Part shown: piece by piece, positions 18,210-31,870 of the stretch
How the letters are laid out: the number at the start of each line of letters is the position of its first letter
Position numbering within the stretch: position 1 is the first letter of the stretch
NCBI GenBank assembly: GCA_003133225.1
Contig: PKWL01000137.1
Coordinates: forward strand, 19,730 to 83,729
Source: Janthinobacterium sp.
Lineage (GTDB): Bacteria > Pseudomonadota > Gammaproteobacteria > Burkholderiales > Burkholderiaceae_D
Reading direction: 5' to 3'
Length of the DNA stretch: 64,000 nucleotides
Position numbers and translations under genes: made by a program
Notes under the pieces: generated by a model
Seen by the model: only the letters and a program-made list of their open reading frames with translations
What the model was told of the DNA's origin: nothing
The model's database searches: none

Positions 18210-18392
18210 ATGAGCGGTCTTATGAAAAGTAATTACAGCAATGTCGCGCAGCTAAAAGATTTGATGACCGTACCGCCGATGACGGCCGCCCAGCACGCCG
18301 AAGTGATGCGCAAGCGCATCGCGCATCGCCGTATGGTCGAGGAGGCAAGGGACTTGAAGAAAGCCAGTAGCGGGCAATTTGAGCAAAGCTGA
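18210..18392 (+). CDS. Small hypothetical protein (60 aa)
   Basis: A 60-residue, charged, probably helical protein (MSGLMKSNYSNVAQLKDLMTV at its start, then many Arg, Lys and Glu). I do not recognise the family. A GGAG site lies 11 bases before the ATG at 18210; a second in-frame ATG is at 18222. It follows the XRE-like regulator by 199 bp on the same strand after an AT-rich stretch that could hold a promoter. It has no signal peptide or membrane segment. Confidence 0.45.
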   Translation: MSGLMKSNYSNVAQLKDLMTVPPMTAAQHAEVMRKRIAHRRMVEEARDLKKASSGQFEQS

Positions 18393-18601
18393 GTCGGTTG
18401 CCGCGGTGAGCGCCGCTGGCGGCGGATTGGGGTGCATTTAGAGTCATGAAGAGCCGAGCCGGGCCGTCGTTTTTCCCGAACCGCCTTCTTCGCGCAGTAG
18501 CCTATTCAGACTGCCGGCGCCGAGCGCGCCATGGTTTGCCATGCGCTACGTGCCGGAAAACAGCAAATAATCCAAAACAAACAATTCGCCGGTGGCGCGC
18601 G

Positions 18602-19204
18602 TCAAGGATGAGCCGCGCCAAGCGGCTCTAGGCCGCACCAGCGCGGCGTTGCGCACGGCGCAATGCCGAACAAGTCGAGCACGCGCCCGATCGTGTGTTC
18701 GACCATCTGCGCGATGCTTTGGGGATGCAGATAAAAACTGGGCAGCGGTGGAAAAATGATGCCGCCCATTTCGGTAACGGACGTCATGTTGCGCAGATGC
18801 GCCAGGTTCAACGGGGTCTCGCGCACCATCAGCACCAGGCGGCGGCGCTCTTTCAAGATGACGTCGGCGGCGCGCGCTATCAAATTGTCGGACAAGCCGT
18901 GGGCCACGGACGCCAGCGTTTTCATCGAGCACGGCGCAATGATCATGCCATCGGACTGAAACGAACCGCTGGCGATGGATGCCGCCATGTCGCGCGCCTT
19001 GTGCACCACATGGGCCAGCGCCTCGACTTCGCGGCGCTGCATCCCGGTTTCTTGGTGCAGTGTCAACACGGCGGCATCGGACACGATCAGATGCGTCTCA
19101 ACGCCCGGCATGCTGCCCAGTTGGCGCAGCAGACCTACCCCGTACACGGCGCCGGTAGCGCCCGTGATGGCGATGATGAGACGCTGCGGCTTGGGATCAG
19201 GCAT
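18602..19204 (-). CDS. ubiX: Flavin prenyltransferase UbiX
   Basis: Makes prenylated FMN, the cofactor of UbiD decarboxylases in ubiquinone synthesis, from reduced FMN and dimethylallyl phosphate. The 200-residue product has the family motifs [11 protein letters not shown] (residues 12-22), [21 protein letters not shown] and [17 protein letters not shown]. Its ATG overlaps the end of grxD by 8 bp, so the two are translationally coupled. No ubiD gene is in the window. Confidence 0.93.
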   Translation of the reverse strand: MPDPKPQRLIIAITGATGAVYGVGLLRQLGSMPGVETHLIVSDAAVLTLHQETGMQRREVEALAHVVHKARDMAASIASGSFQSDGMIIAPCSMKTLASVAHGLSDNLIARAADVILKERRRLVLMVRETPLNLAHLRNMTSVTEMGGIIFPPLPSFYLHPQSIAQMVEHTIGRVLDLFGIAPCATPRWCGLEPLGAAHP

Positions 19205-19508
19205 TCAACAAGGTTTTCAGTGCGCCCGACTCGAACATCTCGTTCATGATGTCGGAGCCGCCAATGAATTCCCCGTTGACATAGAGTTGCGGAATGGTTG
19301 GCCAGTTCGAGAAATCCTTGATGCCCTGGCGCACAGCCGGGTCATCTAGCACGTTCACGGTGGTGACGTTTTCCATGCCGCACTCCTTCAGGATCTGAAT
19401 GGCGCGGCCGGAAAAGCCGCACTGCGGGAACTGGGCGGTGCCCTTCATGAATAGCACGACAGGCGTGCCCGTCACAGTTTCTTTAATCCAGGTTTGTACG
19501 TCGCTCAT
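19197..19508 (-). CDS. grxD: Monothiol glutaredoxin Grx4/GrxD
   Basis: A 103-residue monothiol glutaredoxin with the CGFS active site (in [10 protein letters not shown], about residue 30), the [19 protein letters not shown] glutathione-binding region and the usual start WIKETV. Such proteins bind a glutathione-ligated [2Fe-2S] cluster and pass it to targets, often with BolA-type partners; a BolA/IbaG gene lies at 39.5 kb. It is the first gene of a two-gene unit with ubiX. Confidence 0.95.
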   Translation of the reverse strand: MSDVQTWIKETVTGTPVVLFMKGTAQFPQCGFSGRAIQILKECGMENVTTVNVLDDPAVRQGIKDFSNWPTIPQLYVNGEFIGGSDIMNEMFESGALKTLLNA

Positions 19509-19622
19509 AGCTGCCTCAAGTGGGAAAAAATAGAGATGGCGTCATTTTATAAGAAAACGCCGCACCGGGTACGATCGATGCGTCGGGACGCAGCGATCGT
19601 TGTCAAAAAGGGAATTGGGCCG

Positions 19623-21962
19623 TCACGCTTTCAGCTTGGCGAAGGCGGCCGCCATGCTGCCGGCGCCAGCGTCACGCGTCTGCTGCTCGGCCAGATGCTT
19701 ACGCTCGCTGCGGTTGGCGCGCTGCTCGGGCTTTTTGTCGGCCTGCGCCGCGCTGTCGGTCAAGCGCATGGTGAGCGCGATGCGTTTGCGTTTTTCATCG
19801 ACTTCCAGCACTTTCACTCGCACCACCTGGCCCGCCTTGACCACCGTGTGCGGGTCCTTGACAAACGTGTTTGACAGTGCCGAGATATGCACTAGGCCAT
19901 CTTGATGCACGCCGATGTCGACAAAGGCGCCGAACGCGGCCACATTCGTGACCACGCCTTCCAAAATCATGTCCGGGCGCAGGTCGCGCAGCTGCTCCAC
20001 CCCTTCCTTGAAGGTGGCAGTGGTGAATTCCGGGCGCGGATCGCGGCCCGGCTTTTCCAGCTCCTTGAGAATGTCGCTGATGGTCGGCACGCCGAACTCG
20101 GCATCGGCATACCTGGCCGGATCGAGGCTCTTGAGCAGACTGTTGTCGCCGATCACGGCCTTGATGTCTTTCCGGATATCGGCCAGGATCTTTTCCACCA
20201 AGGGATACGATTCCGGGTGGACCGCCGAGGTATCGAGGGGGTTGTCGCCGCCCATGACGCGCAAAAAACCGGCGGCTTGCTCAAAGGTCTTTTCGCCCAG
20301 GCGCGGCACCGCTTTGAGGGCCGCGCGCGAGGCGAACGCGCCCTTTTGATCGCGATAGGTGACGATGCCTTGGGCGACGCTGCCCGATAAACCCGACACC
20401 CGCGCCAGCAAGGGCGCCGAGGCCGTGTTGACGTCGACGCCGACCGCATTCACGCAATCTTCGACTACCGCGTCGAGCGCGCGCGCCAGCTGGGTCTGGC
20501 TTACGTCGTGCTGGTACTGGCCGACGCCGATCGATTTCGGATCGATCTTCACCAGTTCGGCCAGCGGATCTTGCAGGCGGCGCGCGATGGACACGGCACC
20601 ACGCAAGGACACGTCCATGTCGGGCAGCTCGCGCGAGGCGAATTCGGACGCCGAATACACCGACGCGCCCGCTTCCGAGACGACGATCTTGATCAGGTTT
20701 AGTTCCGGACGGGCCTTGATCAAGTCTTGCGCCAGCCTGTCAGTCTCGCGCGAAGCGGTGCCATTGCCAATTGAGATCAAGGACACGTGGTGCCTGGCGG
20801 CCAGCTGGGCCAAGGCATGCAAGGCTCCGTCCCAGTCGTTTTTCGGCTGATGCGGGTAGATGACCGCCGTCTCCATCACCTTGCCGGTGGCATCGACAAC
20901 CGCGACCTTGACGCCGGTGCGCAGGCCGGGGTCAAGGCCCATGGTCGCGCGCGGGCCGGCCGGCGCTGCCAGCAGCAGCGCCTTCAGGTTCAGCGCGAAC
21001 ACATTGATTGCATCTTGCTCGGCCCGTTCGCGCAGCGCGCCCATCAATTCCGTTTCAAGATGCATGAAGCTCTTCACGCGCCAAGTCCAGCGCGCCGTGT
21101 CGGCCAGCCACTTATCGGCCAGGCGGCCTAGATTTTTGATGCCGAAGCGAACGGCAATGCGGCCTTCGCACGGGTTGTGCGGGGCATCCCACTTTAGTTT
21201 TTCCACCTCCGTGTCAAGGCGCAAGGTGACGTCGAGGATTTGTTCGCGCCGTCCGCGCAGCAAGGCGAGCGCGCGATGGGAGGGCAAGGTGCCTATGCTT
21301 TCCGAATAATCAAAATAATCGCTGAATTTTTCGCCATCATTTTGCTTGCCTTCGAGTACCTTGGAGTCGACGATGCCATGCTCTTGCACATAGGCGCGCA
21401 ATGCCTGCAGCAAGGTGGCGTCCTCGGCGAAACGCTCCATAAGGACTTGGCGCGCGCCGTCCAACGCAGTTTTGGTGTCGGCCACGCCGGGATTGTTGCT
21501 GCCGTCACTCGTGACGAAGGGCGCGCGCAAATATTTTTCAGCTTCCAGCTCCGGATCGACCGTCGGGTCGGCCAAGAGACCCTCGGCCAATGGCGCCAGG
21601 CCCGCCTCGATCGCAATTTGCGCTTTGGTGCGGCGCTTTAGCTTATACGGCAGGTACAAGTCTTCCAGCCGGGTCTTGTCGGCGGCATGCAATACGGCCT
21701 CGTGCAATGGCGGCGTCATCTTGTTTTGTTCGGTGATCGAGGCCACGATGGCGCTGCGCCTTTCTTCCAGTTCGCGCAGATAGCGCAGCCGTTCTTCCAG
21801 TAGGCGCAACTGAATGTCGTCGAGGCCGCCAGTCGCTTCCTTGCGGTAACGGGCAATAAACGGAACGGTCGCCCCTTCGTCCAGTAGGGCGATAGCGGCA
21901 GCGACCTGGGCCGGCTTGGCGACGAGTTCGAGGGCAAGACGATGTTCAATTGAAGGCAGCAT
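19623..21962 (-). CDS. tex: Transcription accessory protein Tex
   Basis: A 779-residue Tex protein, an RNA-binding factor related to eukaryotic Spt6. The order is an N-terminal helical region ([22 protein letters not shown]), a YqgF/RNase H-like domain with [16 protein letters not shown] near residue 340, tandem helix-hairpin-helix units (about 500-570) and a C-terminal S1 domain with [17 protein letters not shown]. The last 50 residues are a charged tail. It is single and monocistronic here, divergent from the SNF2 helicase gene across 185 bp. Confidence 0.95.
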   Translation of the reverse strand: MLPSIEHRLALELVAKPAQVAAAIALLDEGATVPFIARYRKEATGGLDDIQLRLLEERLRYLRELEERRSAIVASITEQNKMTPPLHEAVLHAADKTRLEDLYLPYKLKRRTKAQIAIEAGLAPLAEGLLADPTVDPELEAEKYLRAPFVTSDGSNNPGVADTKTALDGARQVLMERFAEDATLLQALRAYVQEHGIVDSKVLEGKQNDGEKFSDYFDYSESIGTLPSHRALALLRGRREQILDVTLRLDTEVEKLKWDAPHNPCEGRIAVRFGIKNLGRLADKWLADTARWTWRVKSFMHLETELMGALRERAEQDAINVFALNLKALLLAAPAGPRATMGLDPGLRTGVKVAVVDATGKVMETAVIYPHQPKNDWDGALHALAQLAARHHVSLISIGNGTASRETDRLAQDLIKARPELNLIKIVVSEAGASVYSASEFASRELPDMDVSLRGAVSIARRLQDPLAELVKIDPKSIGVGQYQHDVSQTQLARALDAVVEDCVNAVGVDVNTASAPLLARVSGLSGSVAQGIVTYRDQKGAFASRAALKAVPRLGEKTFEQAAGFLRVMGGDNPLDTSAVHPESYPLVEKILADIRKDIKAVIGDNSLLKSLDPARYADAEFGVPTISDILKELEKPGRDPRPEFTTATFKEGVEQLRDLRPDMILEGVVTNVAAFGAFVDIGVHQDGLVHISALSNTFVKDPHTVVKAGQVVRVKVLEVDEKRKRIALTMRLTDSAAQADKKPEQRANRSERKHLAEQQTRDAGAGSMAAAFAKLKA

Positions 21963-22147
21963 GGCGGTTCCTAAGCGGTCAAGCTTGAAATGATACGCAA
22001 TCGGCGCGATTGCGCCAGTCTTGACAGGGCAAAAGGACTGTGCTGGGGCAACTCTATGATCTCGAATAAACCAAGCGCGCGTGTATGGCGGATAATATTG
22101 CCTGTTGACGATTCCGATATGGATGCCCAGACATCCTCCCCACCCTC

Positions 22148-25100
22148 ATGCGCCCTATGGATTTTACCCGCGACGACACTGCTGATGCCCCTGCCGCAGC
22201 CACGCCGGCAGCGACCCTGCCGTATGCGGTGACAACCTGGCTGCAGCGGGTGGACGCGGCCGCGCATCCGAAGGCGAGTCTGAACATTAGCGAGCCGGAC
22301 CAGAGATTGAACCAACACTGCCTGATTTACGTGTTGGCCCCCACTAGCGGCGGACGCCACGTGGCGCTGTGTCTGTACAAGGCGCGCTTGCGCCCGAACG
22401 GCGAGTTGCTAACGGCCAGTCCGGTCAGCGAAATATTTTCTCTGCTGTCGGCGCCCCCGCTTTTCATGCAGCCGGAGGACGACGATCTGGTGCGCTTTTT
22501 TATCGCCATGCGCAGCGGCCAGAACTCGCACACCGGCAGCGCCACCGAGCCGAAAGGTAAGATCGGCGCAGCCCTCCTGCACATGTTGTCGGAACAGGGC
22601 AAACTGTTGTGGGCCAATTCCTGGAGCGACGTCGGCAACGGCCTCGTATACCCGCTGTTGGCCGGCCCCGTGCGCCAGGCCAGTCTGGCCTGGCGCGAGG
22701 AGGGCAAGCATTTGCGCTTGGGCTGGCAAGTGGCGGCGCCGGAAGGCGCCAGCCAGCACGGCGCCGACCAGATCGATTTCATGTTGCCGACCGATCCGCC
22801 GTGGTACATCGATAACCTGTCTTGCGGCGTACTGGCATTACACCAGGGCGGCGCCGGCATCACCTTGCCGCAACTGCAAGCCCTGGTGGCGCAGGCGCCG
22901 CTGCTGACAGCGCACGACAAGGTGCGCGTGTCGCAGCAGCTGCTAGCGCACGGCTTGCAACGGCTGGTGCCGCTGCCCCAGCCACTGCCGCAACGGGTGC
23001 GCAGCGACGTGCCGCCGCAGCCTGTGCTGGCGCTAGGCAGCGCCCAGCTGGCCGACGAGCGCTGGCATGACTATGCCGTGCTGTCCTATGATTACGATGG
23101 CGAGCGCGTTAGTTTCGACCCGTCCCAACGCGTGGTGCGGCAACAGGGTGCGCTCACCGAGATCATCGAGCGCAATGTGGGGGCGGAAGCGGCGGCGCTC
23201 TCTGACTTGACGGCGCTCGGCTTCAAGTGGCCGGCGACGGCGCCCTTGAGCGCGATGAAAGGGGCGTTGCGGCTGCCCGGTCAGGCCGAATGGCTGCGCT
23301 TCGCCGGGGCTGGTGTTGCCGCGCTGCAGGCGCGCGGTTGGCTGATTGAAAAAACAGCCAAATACCGCTACGACGTGGCGCCGGTCGAGGATTGGTATGC
23401 CGACCTCAGGCAGCCGGCGGGCAGCGGCGCTGCCTGGTTCGAGTTGGAGCTGGGTATTGTGGTTAACATGCAACGGGTGCCGCTGCTGCCGGTGTTGGTG
23501 CAGCTGATCCGCAATGCGCCCAGCGATTTCAACCCGAAAACGCTGGCGGCCCATGCCGATGGCGACGAGATGCTGGCAACGCTGCCTGACGGCCTGCGCG
23601 TGGCCTTGCCGTGGGGCCGCGTGAAACCCATCTTGAGCACGCTGGGCGAACTGTATTTCGGCGACAAGATCAAGACGGCCCTGCGTATGTCCGCTCTGGA
23701 CGCCGCGCGCCTCGAGGAGTTGGCGCGCGGCGCCCAGCTGCGCTGGAGCGGCGGCGAGCCACTGCGCGAGATGGGGCGCAAGCTGAGTCAATTTGGCGCG
23801 GCGCAAAAAGTGCTCGCTCCGGCCGGACTGCGGGCCACCTTGCGCGACTACCAGGCCGACGGCCTAGCCTGGATGCAGTTCTTGCGCCAGCATGATCTGG
23901 CCGGCATCCTGGCCGACGACATGGGCTTGGGCAAGACCGTGCAAACGCTGGCCCACATCTTGACCGAAAAGGAAGCCGGGCGCCTTTGCCATCCGGCGCT
24001 GGTGGTTGCGCCGACCAGCCTGATGGGCAACTGGCAAGACGAGGCCGCGCGCTTTGCCCCAGGCCTACGCGTGCTGCTGTTGCAAGGCAAGGATCGCCTG
24101 CAGCAATTTGAGCGGATCGACGCCTGCGACCTGGTGCTAACCACTTACGCGTTGCTGCCGCGCGATGAAGAAAAACTGCGCGAGCACGATTTCCATCTGG
24201 TGATCTTAGACGAGTCGCACTACATCAAGAACACCCGCTCCAAGGCGGCCCAGAGTGCGGGCCTGCTGCGCGCGCGGCACCGCTTGTGCTTATCTGGCAC
24301 GCCGCTGGAAAACCATCTGGGCGAACTATGGTCACAGTTCCACTTTCTGCTGCCGGGCCTGCTGGGCGACGAAAAAACCTTCAACTCGGAGTTTCGTCAT
24401 CCGATCGAACGCCAGGGCGATGCGCTCAAAAAAGCGCTGCTGAGCCAGCGCATCAAGCCTTTCCTGTTGCGCCGGACCAAGGACAACGTCGCCAAGGAGT
24501 TGCCGCGCAAGACAGAGATGGTGCGCAAGGTCGAACTCACCGGAGGCCAGCGTGACCTGTACGAAACGGTGCGACTGGCGATGGACCAGAAGGTGCGGGC
24601 GGAGATCGACAAAAAAGGCGTGGCGCGCAGCCAGATCGTCATTCTGGAAGCGCTGCTCAAGCTGCGCCAGGTGTGCTGCGATCCCCGCCTCGTGAAATCC
24701 TTGCCTTCGAAAAAGCAGACGGCGGGCTCGGCCAAGCTGATCGACCTCATGCAAATGGTGGAAGACTTGCTCGACGAAGGCCGCAAGATTCTCGTGTTTT
24801 CCCAATTTACCAGCATGCTCGCACTCATCGAGGAAGAGTTGGAAGCGCGCGGCATCGCCTACGCGTTGCTGACCGGCGACACCAAGGACCGCGCGGCGCA
24901 GGTTGCTGCATTTCAACAAGGCGCCGTGCCCGTGTTCTTAATTAGCCTGAAGGCGGGCGGCGTCGGGCTGAACCTGACGGCGGCCGATACCGTGATCCAT
25001 TACGATCCTTGGTGGAACCCGGCCGCGGAAAACCAAGCCACGGACCGCGCCTGGCGCATCGGCCAGGACAAACCCGTGTTTGTCTACCGGCTGATCGCCA

Positions 25101-25243
25101 AGGGAACGTTGGAAGAAAAAATCCAGTTGCTGCAGTTAAGGAAGTCGGAGCTGGCGAAATCGATTCTGGCCGACGGCGAGGCGCACAAAATGGCGCTCAC
25201 GCAGGAAGACTTGCAGCGCCTATTCGCGCCGCTGCTCGAGTAG
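22148..25243 (+). CDS. SNF2-family DEAD/DEAH-box ATPase/helicase
   Basis: A 1031-residue Swi2/Snf2-family motor. The N-terminal 570 residues have no domain I recognise. The motor follows: DYQADGLAW, Walker A in DDMGLGKTVQT (about residues 592-602), DESHYIKN (motif II), SGTPLENHL (III), then the helicase C half with VFSQFTSMLALIEEEL, SLKAGGVGLNLTAADTVIHYDPWWNPAAENQATDRAWRIGQ-type motifs V and VI. Bacterial members of this class are thought to remodel DNA- or RNA polymerase-bound complexes; the target here is unknown. The start may be the ATG at 22148 or 22157; neither has a clear ribosome site. Confidence 0.9.
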   Translation: MRPMDFTRDDTADAPAAATPAATLPYAVTTWLQRVDAAAHPKASLNISEPDQRLNQHCLIYVLAPTSGGRHVALCLYKARLRPNGELLTASPVSEIFSLLSAPPLFMQPEDDDLVRFFIAMRSGQNSHTGSATEPKGKIGAALLHMLSEQGKLLWANSWSDVGNGLVYPLLAGPVRQASLAWREEGKHLRLGWQVAAPEGASQHGADQIDFMLPTDPPWYIDNLSCGVLALHQGGAGITLPQLQALVAQAPLLTAHDKVRVSQQLLAHGLQRLVPLPQPLPQRVRSDVPPQPVLALGSAQLADERWHDYAVLSYDYDGERVSFDPSQRVVRQQGALTEIIERNVGAEAAALSDLTALGFKWPATAPLSAMKGALRLPGQAEWLRFAGAGVAALQARGWLIEKTAKYRYDVAPVEDWYADLRQPAGSGAAWFELELGIVVNMQRVPLLPVLVQLIRNAPSDFNPKTLAAHADGDEMLATLPDGLRVALPWGRVKPILSTLGELYFGDKIKTALRMSALDAARLEELARGAQLRWSGGEPLREMGRKLSQFGAAQKVLAPAGLRATLRDYQADGLAWMQFLRQHDLAGILADDMGLGKTVQTLAHILTEKEAGRLCHPALVVAPTSLMGNWQDEAARFAPGLRVLLLQGKDRLQQFERIDACDLVLTTYALLPRDEEKLREHDFHLVILDESHYIKNTRSKAAQSAGLLRARHRLCLSGTPLENHLGELWSQFHFLLPGLLGDEKTFNSEFRHPIERQGDALKKALLSQRIKPFLLRRTKDNVAKELPRKTEMVRKVELTGGQRDLYETVRLAMDQKVRAEIDKKGVARSQIVILEALLKLRQVCCDPRLVKSLPSKKQTAGSAKLIDLMQMVEDLLDEGRKILVFSQFTSMLALIEEELEARGIAYALLTGDTKDRAAQVAAFQQGAVPVFLISLKAGGVGLNLTAADTVIHYDPWWNPAAENQATDRAWRIGQDKPVFVYRLIAKGTLEEKIQLLQLRKSELAKSILADGEAHKMALTQEDLQRLFAPLLE

Positions 25244-25452
25244 GGCGCGCCCGCCGCCAGCCCGTTCCGGCTGGGGCCGGCACCGGGGTAAGTCCTCCAC
25301 TTTGCTGACCTTGACGCAGTGCATGCGGCTCATCGGCGGCTAGATTTTCCAAAGGATCGCGGTAGGCGTCTCCGATTAAGTCATTAATTCGCGCTGAAAT
25401 CAAATTCTTGCGTAGAATTGAGGTTTACGACGCTCTTCTTTTGTTCCGATCA

Positions 25453-26202
25453 ATGGCCCGTCTTCCTCGCCTCATCATCCCTTTCCAGCCCCATTACGTC
25501 ATCCAGCGCGGCAGCAACGGCCAAGTCATCTTTCACGATGCCGCTGATTACAGCGCCTTCCTCGGCTGGCTGCGCAGCGCCGCTAAGACCTTCAAAGTGG
25601 CGCTGCATGCCTATGTGTTGATGCCCGACCGCTGGCATTTGCTGGCGTCGCCCAGCGATGAAAGCGGCCTGGGCAAGATGATGCAGTGGATCGGACGTTA
25701 TTACGTGCCCTATTTCAACCAAAAATACCAGCGCAGCGGCACCTTGTGGCAGGGGCGCTACAAAACTTCGATAATTGATGCTGAGCAATTTTTCTTGATG
25801 TGCAGTCGTTATCTCGAGTTTTGCCCGGTGCAAGATGGGTTGGCGGTCAGTCCCGGCGATTACCCCTGGTCGAGTTATGCCCATCATGCCGGGTACCGAC
25901 CGGATCCCATCGTCACCGACCATCCCTTGTATTGGGCCCTCGGTAACACGCCCTTCGAGCGCGAGGCGGCGTATATAAAACTGACCGAACAGGGCCTCAC
26001 GGCGGCCGAGCGCGCGCGCGTCGACGCGGCCGTGCTAAAGGGGTGGGCGCTGGGTTCGGACAAGTTCAAAGGGGCGCTCGAGCGCACGTTGAAGCGGCAA
26101 GTATTGCCTGCCAAGCGCGGCCGGCCAAAGAAGCCTGCCGCCGCCAGTGGTGCGGCCATCAGTAGCCAACCTCCTGGTGGTGGCGCACAGTCAGAAGGGT
26201 GA
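25453..26202 (+). CDS. RAYT-like Y1 transposase-family protein with altered HUH motif
   Basis: A 249-residue member of the Y1_Tnp (REP-associated tyrosine transposase) family, starting MARLPRLIIPFQPHYVIQRG. The family usually reads MPNHVHLL at the metal-binding HUH site; here it reads MPDRWHLL, so the first histidine is replaced by arginine. The candidate nucleophile tyrosine is kept in SRYLEF, but the usual NPVRAG that follows is CPVQDG. Near the C-terminus KRGRPKKP is an AT-hook-like motif. The ATG at 25453 begins the conserved region. No matching terminal inverted repeats flank it. It may be a domesticated or inactive copy. Confidence 0.8.
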   Translation: MARLPRLIIPFQPHYVIQRGSNGQVIFHDAADYSAFLGWLRSAAKTFKVALHAYVLMPDRWHLLASPSDESGLGKMMQWIGRYYVPYFNQKYQRSGTLWQGRYKTSIIDAEQFFLMCSRYLEFCPVQDGLAVSPGDYPWSSYAHHAGYRPDPIVTDHPLYWALGNTPFEREAAYIKLTEQGLTAAERARVDAAVLKGWALGSDKFKGALERTLKRQVLPAKRGRPKKPAAASGAAISSQPPGGGAQSEG

Positions 26203-26449
26203 CGCCATCACCATCAAAGCGATAGCGCGCCACATAGCCGCTGTCGCCAAAGCTGATGAGCCCTTCCCGATATTGATCCAGCATATCGGGAAGGGGACGG
26301 CCAATCTGCGGCTGCTGCCCCAGTACCGGCTCGGGCAGCATGATAGGTTCGGCTGCTCGCATGGCCGCAAGCGGATTCTTTGACCGCAAGAATTCTCTCA
26401 GCCGCTGAAGGTCGCAAATTGCGCCGGGTGCATATTTTCCTTGCGGCGT
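26159..26449 (-). pseudogene. RelE/ParE-type toxin gene with lost start codon
   Basis: The minus-strand frame encodes about 96 residues resembling RelE/ParE toxins: YAPGAICDLQRLREFLRSKN, then GRPLPDMLDQYREGL and the C-terminal GDSGYVARYRFDGDGV and RHHQEVGY. At the expected first codon (26449-26447) the sequence is ACG, not ATG, and a stop lies a few codons upstream with no ATG or GTG between. The first usable starts are a TTG at 26389 or a later ATG, which remove the first 20 or more residues. It overlaps the 3' end of the RAYT-like gene on the other strand. Confidence 0.6.
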
Positions 26450-26574
26450 ACGGGGGCGGGCAATTCATTTTCAGTACCCCGGCTGGCAAGCCATGCGTCA
26501 ACCTCTTCAGCGGTCGCGTGCACGCCTGTCTCCTGATATTCCTCCCATCCAGTCATGCTGATTTTAATAGGAAC
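26398..26574 (-). pseudogene. Antitoxin remnant lacking the DNA-binding N-terminus
   Basis: The minus-strand frame just before the toxin encodes ISMTGWEEYQETGVHATAEE and VDAWLASRGTENELPAP, matching the C-terminal part of CopG/ribbon-helix-helix antitoxins that pair with this toxin type (W-x-EYQ-TG-H-T-EEV-x-WL pattern). The expected 40-50 residue ribbon-helix-helix domain upstream is missing: the upstream sequence is unlike it in all frames. The usual stop before the toxin is also gone, so the frame runs on into the toxin gene. It is read as a decayed cognate antitoxin. Confidence 0.55.
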
Positions 26575-27075
26575 TTCATCGGTGCCGGCCCTGCAGGCTC
26601 GAGCGACGTTCACCTGGGGCGCTAATAACGGGTACGTGGGGCATTGAGACATCATGGCCTCTACAACCCAGCGCTTGATGGCGGAGCAGAATTCACCATC
26701 GTTTCCAATAAATTTCAGCCTGAAATGAATTACTTTGTGCGGGCGTCTGACTGGGTTACCGGGGCGCCGGTATTGGATACTTCACACTGCCCGAAGCGCC
26801 AGCGTGTAGTCGGGAAAAACAGGGCGGTGCGTTGTGTCGTGTGCGATTACCTGGTCGCCTCAGGATGGCATGAGTCCGTGAACGAGGCCGGCGCCCGCAT
26901 GGATGCCGGCTAAGAGCGGCAGCGTAGGCAGAAGGCGGCCATTTACTCTGGCCCTATTTAATTTTAAAGGCAGCGATGCGATAATTAATTCGACTCCGAC
27001 CCCATTTATTCCTGTTGAATTTTTCATGGCCTTGCACTACCCTAGCCGTTCGAATTCAAAAATCCGGAGCTATTC
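26575..27075. other. Intergenic region upstream of gltB
   Basis: About 500 bp. The left part is what remains of the antitoxin upstream region. A plus-strand open frame at 26644-26913 (89 codons) is unlike any family I know and is not called. From 26940 the DNA is AT-rich and includes a RAYT-type repeat at 26981-27010. A GGAG ribosome site lies 7 bases before the gltB ATG. The gltB promoter must be here, but no single -35/-10 pair stands out. Confidence 0.5.
26981..27010. repeat. RAYT-associated-type repeat
   Basis: The 30-bp stretch beginning ATAATTAATTCGACTCCGAC and ending CCCATTTATT resembles the dispersed repeat that often accompanies Y1/RAYT transposase genes in betaproteobacterial genomes. 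That is from memory of the family, not a search. I find no second full copy in this window; a RAYT-like gene lies 0.8 kb upstream. Confidence 0.4.
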
Positions 27076-31791
<4,716 letters not shown>

Positions 31792-31810
31792 TGCGAACGG
31801 ACTAGGACTA

Positions 31811-31851
31811 CTGGAGCCTAGGGCGCGCCACAGGCGCGCCCTAGGCTCCAG
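31811..31851 (+). other. Perfect 19-bp hairpin between gltB and gltD
   Basis: Bases 31811-31829 and 31833-31851 are exact reverse complements with a 3-nt ACA loop, GC-rich at the loop end (GGGCGCGCC). It starts 19 bp after the gltB stop and ends 19 bp before the gltD GTG. No T-run follows. It could be an attenuator, a processing or stability element that sets the gltB:gltD ratio, or a mobile palindromic repeat. Confidence 0.8.
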
Positions 31852-31870
31852 CAAACTGTAAAGGATTATC

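Noticed and set aside
23033..23806. 257-codon minus-strand frame inside the SNF2 helicase gene
   Set aside because: Gln/His/Arg-rich antisense shadow of a well-supported gene.
26644..26913. 89-codon plus-strand frame before gltB
   Set aside because: No ribosome site or recognisable domain; two CxxC-like spacings are not enough to call it a gene in a decayed region.
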